Of a stretch of DNA of 64,000 nt, positions 63,701 to 64,000 are shown piece after piece. Within the stretch, counting starts at the first letter, position 1. Every line of letters begins with the position of its first letter. Position numbers and translations under genes: made by a program. The stretch is from Bin55 sp009840545 (lineage in GTDB: Bacteria; Pseudomonadota; Gammaproteobacteria; Pseudomonadales; Azotimanducaceae). The stretch covers positions 124,001-188,000 of the forward strand of contig OZ242357.1 of assembly GCA_965208815.1 (NCBI GenBank). The letters run 5' to 3'. The notes below the pieces were generated by a model that did not search any database, was not told the DNA's origin, and saw only the letters and a program-made list of their open reading frames with translations.

Positions 63701-63999
63701 AAGAACAAAGTCGTAGTCAAGTTGATTAATACAAACACAATCGACCACGTTTCAATGGGTTCCATGAATACAGACTGGGTAAACGACGCAACTCCTTGGT
63801 GACCAAGGGAAGTGAGGAGAGGAAACAAGGCAACCAGAAAGGTGGGTGTTAGCACTCGCGACAGAGTTAGTAGAAAGTTGCTTGGAGGACGGTAGATGAC
63901 AACAACACTCTCGATCGTGTCCTCAAGATAGTTTGGAAGGCGAGTCACAAAGACTTGTCTTGCTATCAAAATTAGCGGGAATTTTTCGGTGTAGAGAAA
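60721..63999 (-). CDS. Second permease-like/M1-like/golvesin-like membrane protein (N-terminus beyond right edge)
   Basis: At least 1092 residues; the frame is open to the window edge. It is a paralogue of the gene at 22514, with the same order of parts: membrane segments (from about 24 residues in from the edge to ~190), the soluble region with LALNPGMQVEEI and HWYPQP, the helical middle with FSIVEIPTTLSLL, the linker motif VDDLDPGF and the golvesin-like end (WGRYRHTYVFSD, then LSYHFPSSFWIGDYEI and VADAIKW). Again no HExxH is found in the peptidase-like part. It faces the dehydrogenase gene, with 20 bp between the two stops. Divergence from the other copy is large, so the duplication is old. 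Confidence 0.7.
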   Translation of the reverse strand, partial: FLYTEKFPLILIARQVFVTRLPNYLEDTIESVVVIYRPPSNFLLTLSRVLTPTFLVALFPLLTSLGHQGVASFTQSVFMEPIETWSIVFVLINLTTTLFFWTSLAVLIAQVFKSRAMGFIGTAMILMVQAIVSPHLPWDLGSFTFGYSAANLIVSDIAPDYFQVKHFVYWISVLCISVALVVQCSALTGRTDQSKRTIYLPVVISLTLVCLVGQAFVHVNTITAANQRNVWVQAYKEASQVQDHRSVVSAIQGNVRIAPGSIVEINLTYTINSVDAKPRQSPNTAVAKTLLALNPGMQVEEISCGGTNPSYAHKNGLLEIDLDSCNYSSNESLVLSFKASGRPDPHYLVDHVPTSRLSSTNPELVRLMGQRSSVFTSDYVVLTPISHWYPQPVLTSATGSEENATVPMAVNVSVQLERKSWTLVSSGGELFTPEISEGESFSIRGKLRSLGLIASDFHVDQHKLDGLQVNVLTHRKHVRRFEAEHWLKAGIVRYVDQAKSSLQSHGIEYPYDSFSIVEIPTTLSLLNEERGTDLKMDSILMYRESGAPFSRFGLHVDWLKRSYPDQFEFMGEDIEYLIWSYWTNSIFSQTYEDVVIDGVLSRYGLAQGNQSRFTNLILEQLLLGVIEEVDWMPNYRFDFGIANTLSPESRQNMRYIASRLRGVIASYDLRDFQETYFKSHAFWESIEESFLQAQTDGMHSALAKSEQYMREQRFRVRKLVEIIEASLGQETIASTVAGILAKAESRPIDLQMISTEFLSNNLDVQPLVESTLLSNKLPGVYFSVLRHAPLDEPDGQGYRYVSAIDIRSGEDVGAQVLLQVEESEGIQEYEEWAGETTLGPFNLPGKTSYTLVFRTMNRVTDLNANTFLSLNRGEFGIPVQSMQTLPAADLEGFEGAESYSLVPSEWILDDDQNTIIVDDLDPGFEAESPTDRRNQSWLVLNSGLFRSYHPRESGLDNGLPIATYPATHTGIWARSSWETCWGRYRHTYVFSDTSKKTKQEISFNTELTQTGRCALSYHFPSSFWIGDYEIRVTVGSQDWKINVARQDWHESWNDLGTLHVEDPGNVRVSLSNESSASYVVADAIKWTYLDSE

Positions 64000-64000
64000 T

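Overview
The window looks like a piece of a chromosome from a Gram-negative bacterium, most likely a gammaproteobacterium or a relative. The main reasons are the complete E. coli-type complex I operon with fused nuoCD, ClpB, a glutamine-dependent NadE, and many envelope proteins with signal peptides or lipoboxes. Host genes have balanced base composition. Three transposase genes (IS1380, IS5 and IS3 type) are clearly richer in G+C, which suggests recent arrival from a high-GC donor. No rRNA, tRNA or CRISPR array was found. The genus cannot be read from this sequence.

Region 1 (1-15.6 kb) is accessory DNA. It starts with a truncated APH/NahK-like kinase and then an IS1380 element with an 18-bp perfect inverted repeat and a 9-bp direct repeat at its borders. 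Next is an AbiE toxin-antitoxin locus whose toxin is split by a -1 frameshift and carries a C-terminal WYL-like domain. A minus-strand metabolic cluster follows (PhyH dioxygenase, small protein, membrane protein, amidase, nitroreductase, choice-of-anchor B lipoprotein), then IS5, a small winged-helix protein and IS3. The IS3 end forms an inverted repeat containing a perfect DnaA box.

Region 2 (15.6-28.8 kb) holds a metallo-beta-lactamase-fold protein without its metal ligands placed directly behind nadE, a pair of acyl-CoA dehydrogenases, and a DUF4143 ATPase that starts inside a 12-bp inverted repeat and ends early at an in-frame amber codon. It also holds a 1134-residue membrane protein (ABC-permease-like plus M1-like plus golvesin-like), an orphan ArdC-type antirestriction protein behind a near-consensus promoter, and an SPFH/NfeD pair.

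Region 3 (29.2-37.6 kb) is the best candidate for an undescribed system. An ECF sigma factor is translationally coupled to a membrane protein with the topology of an anti-sigma factor whose periplasmic part is a large helical-repeat domain. Three more homologous exported helical-repeat proteins follow in the order A1-B1-A2-B2, as if a gene pair had been duplicated.

Region 4 (37.6-45 kb) has a parS-like site and a heat-shock-like promoter before clpB, then small metabolic and membrane genes (cupin-like, ThuA, Gfo/Idh/MocA, VOC).

Region 5 (45-59.7 kb) is the nuoA-N operon, tightly coupled and uninterrupted. It encodes the proton-pumping NADH:quinone oxidoreductase. A 2-hydroxyacid dehydrogenase follows, and on the opposite strand a second copy of the large permease/M1-like/golvesin-like protein runs off the right edge.
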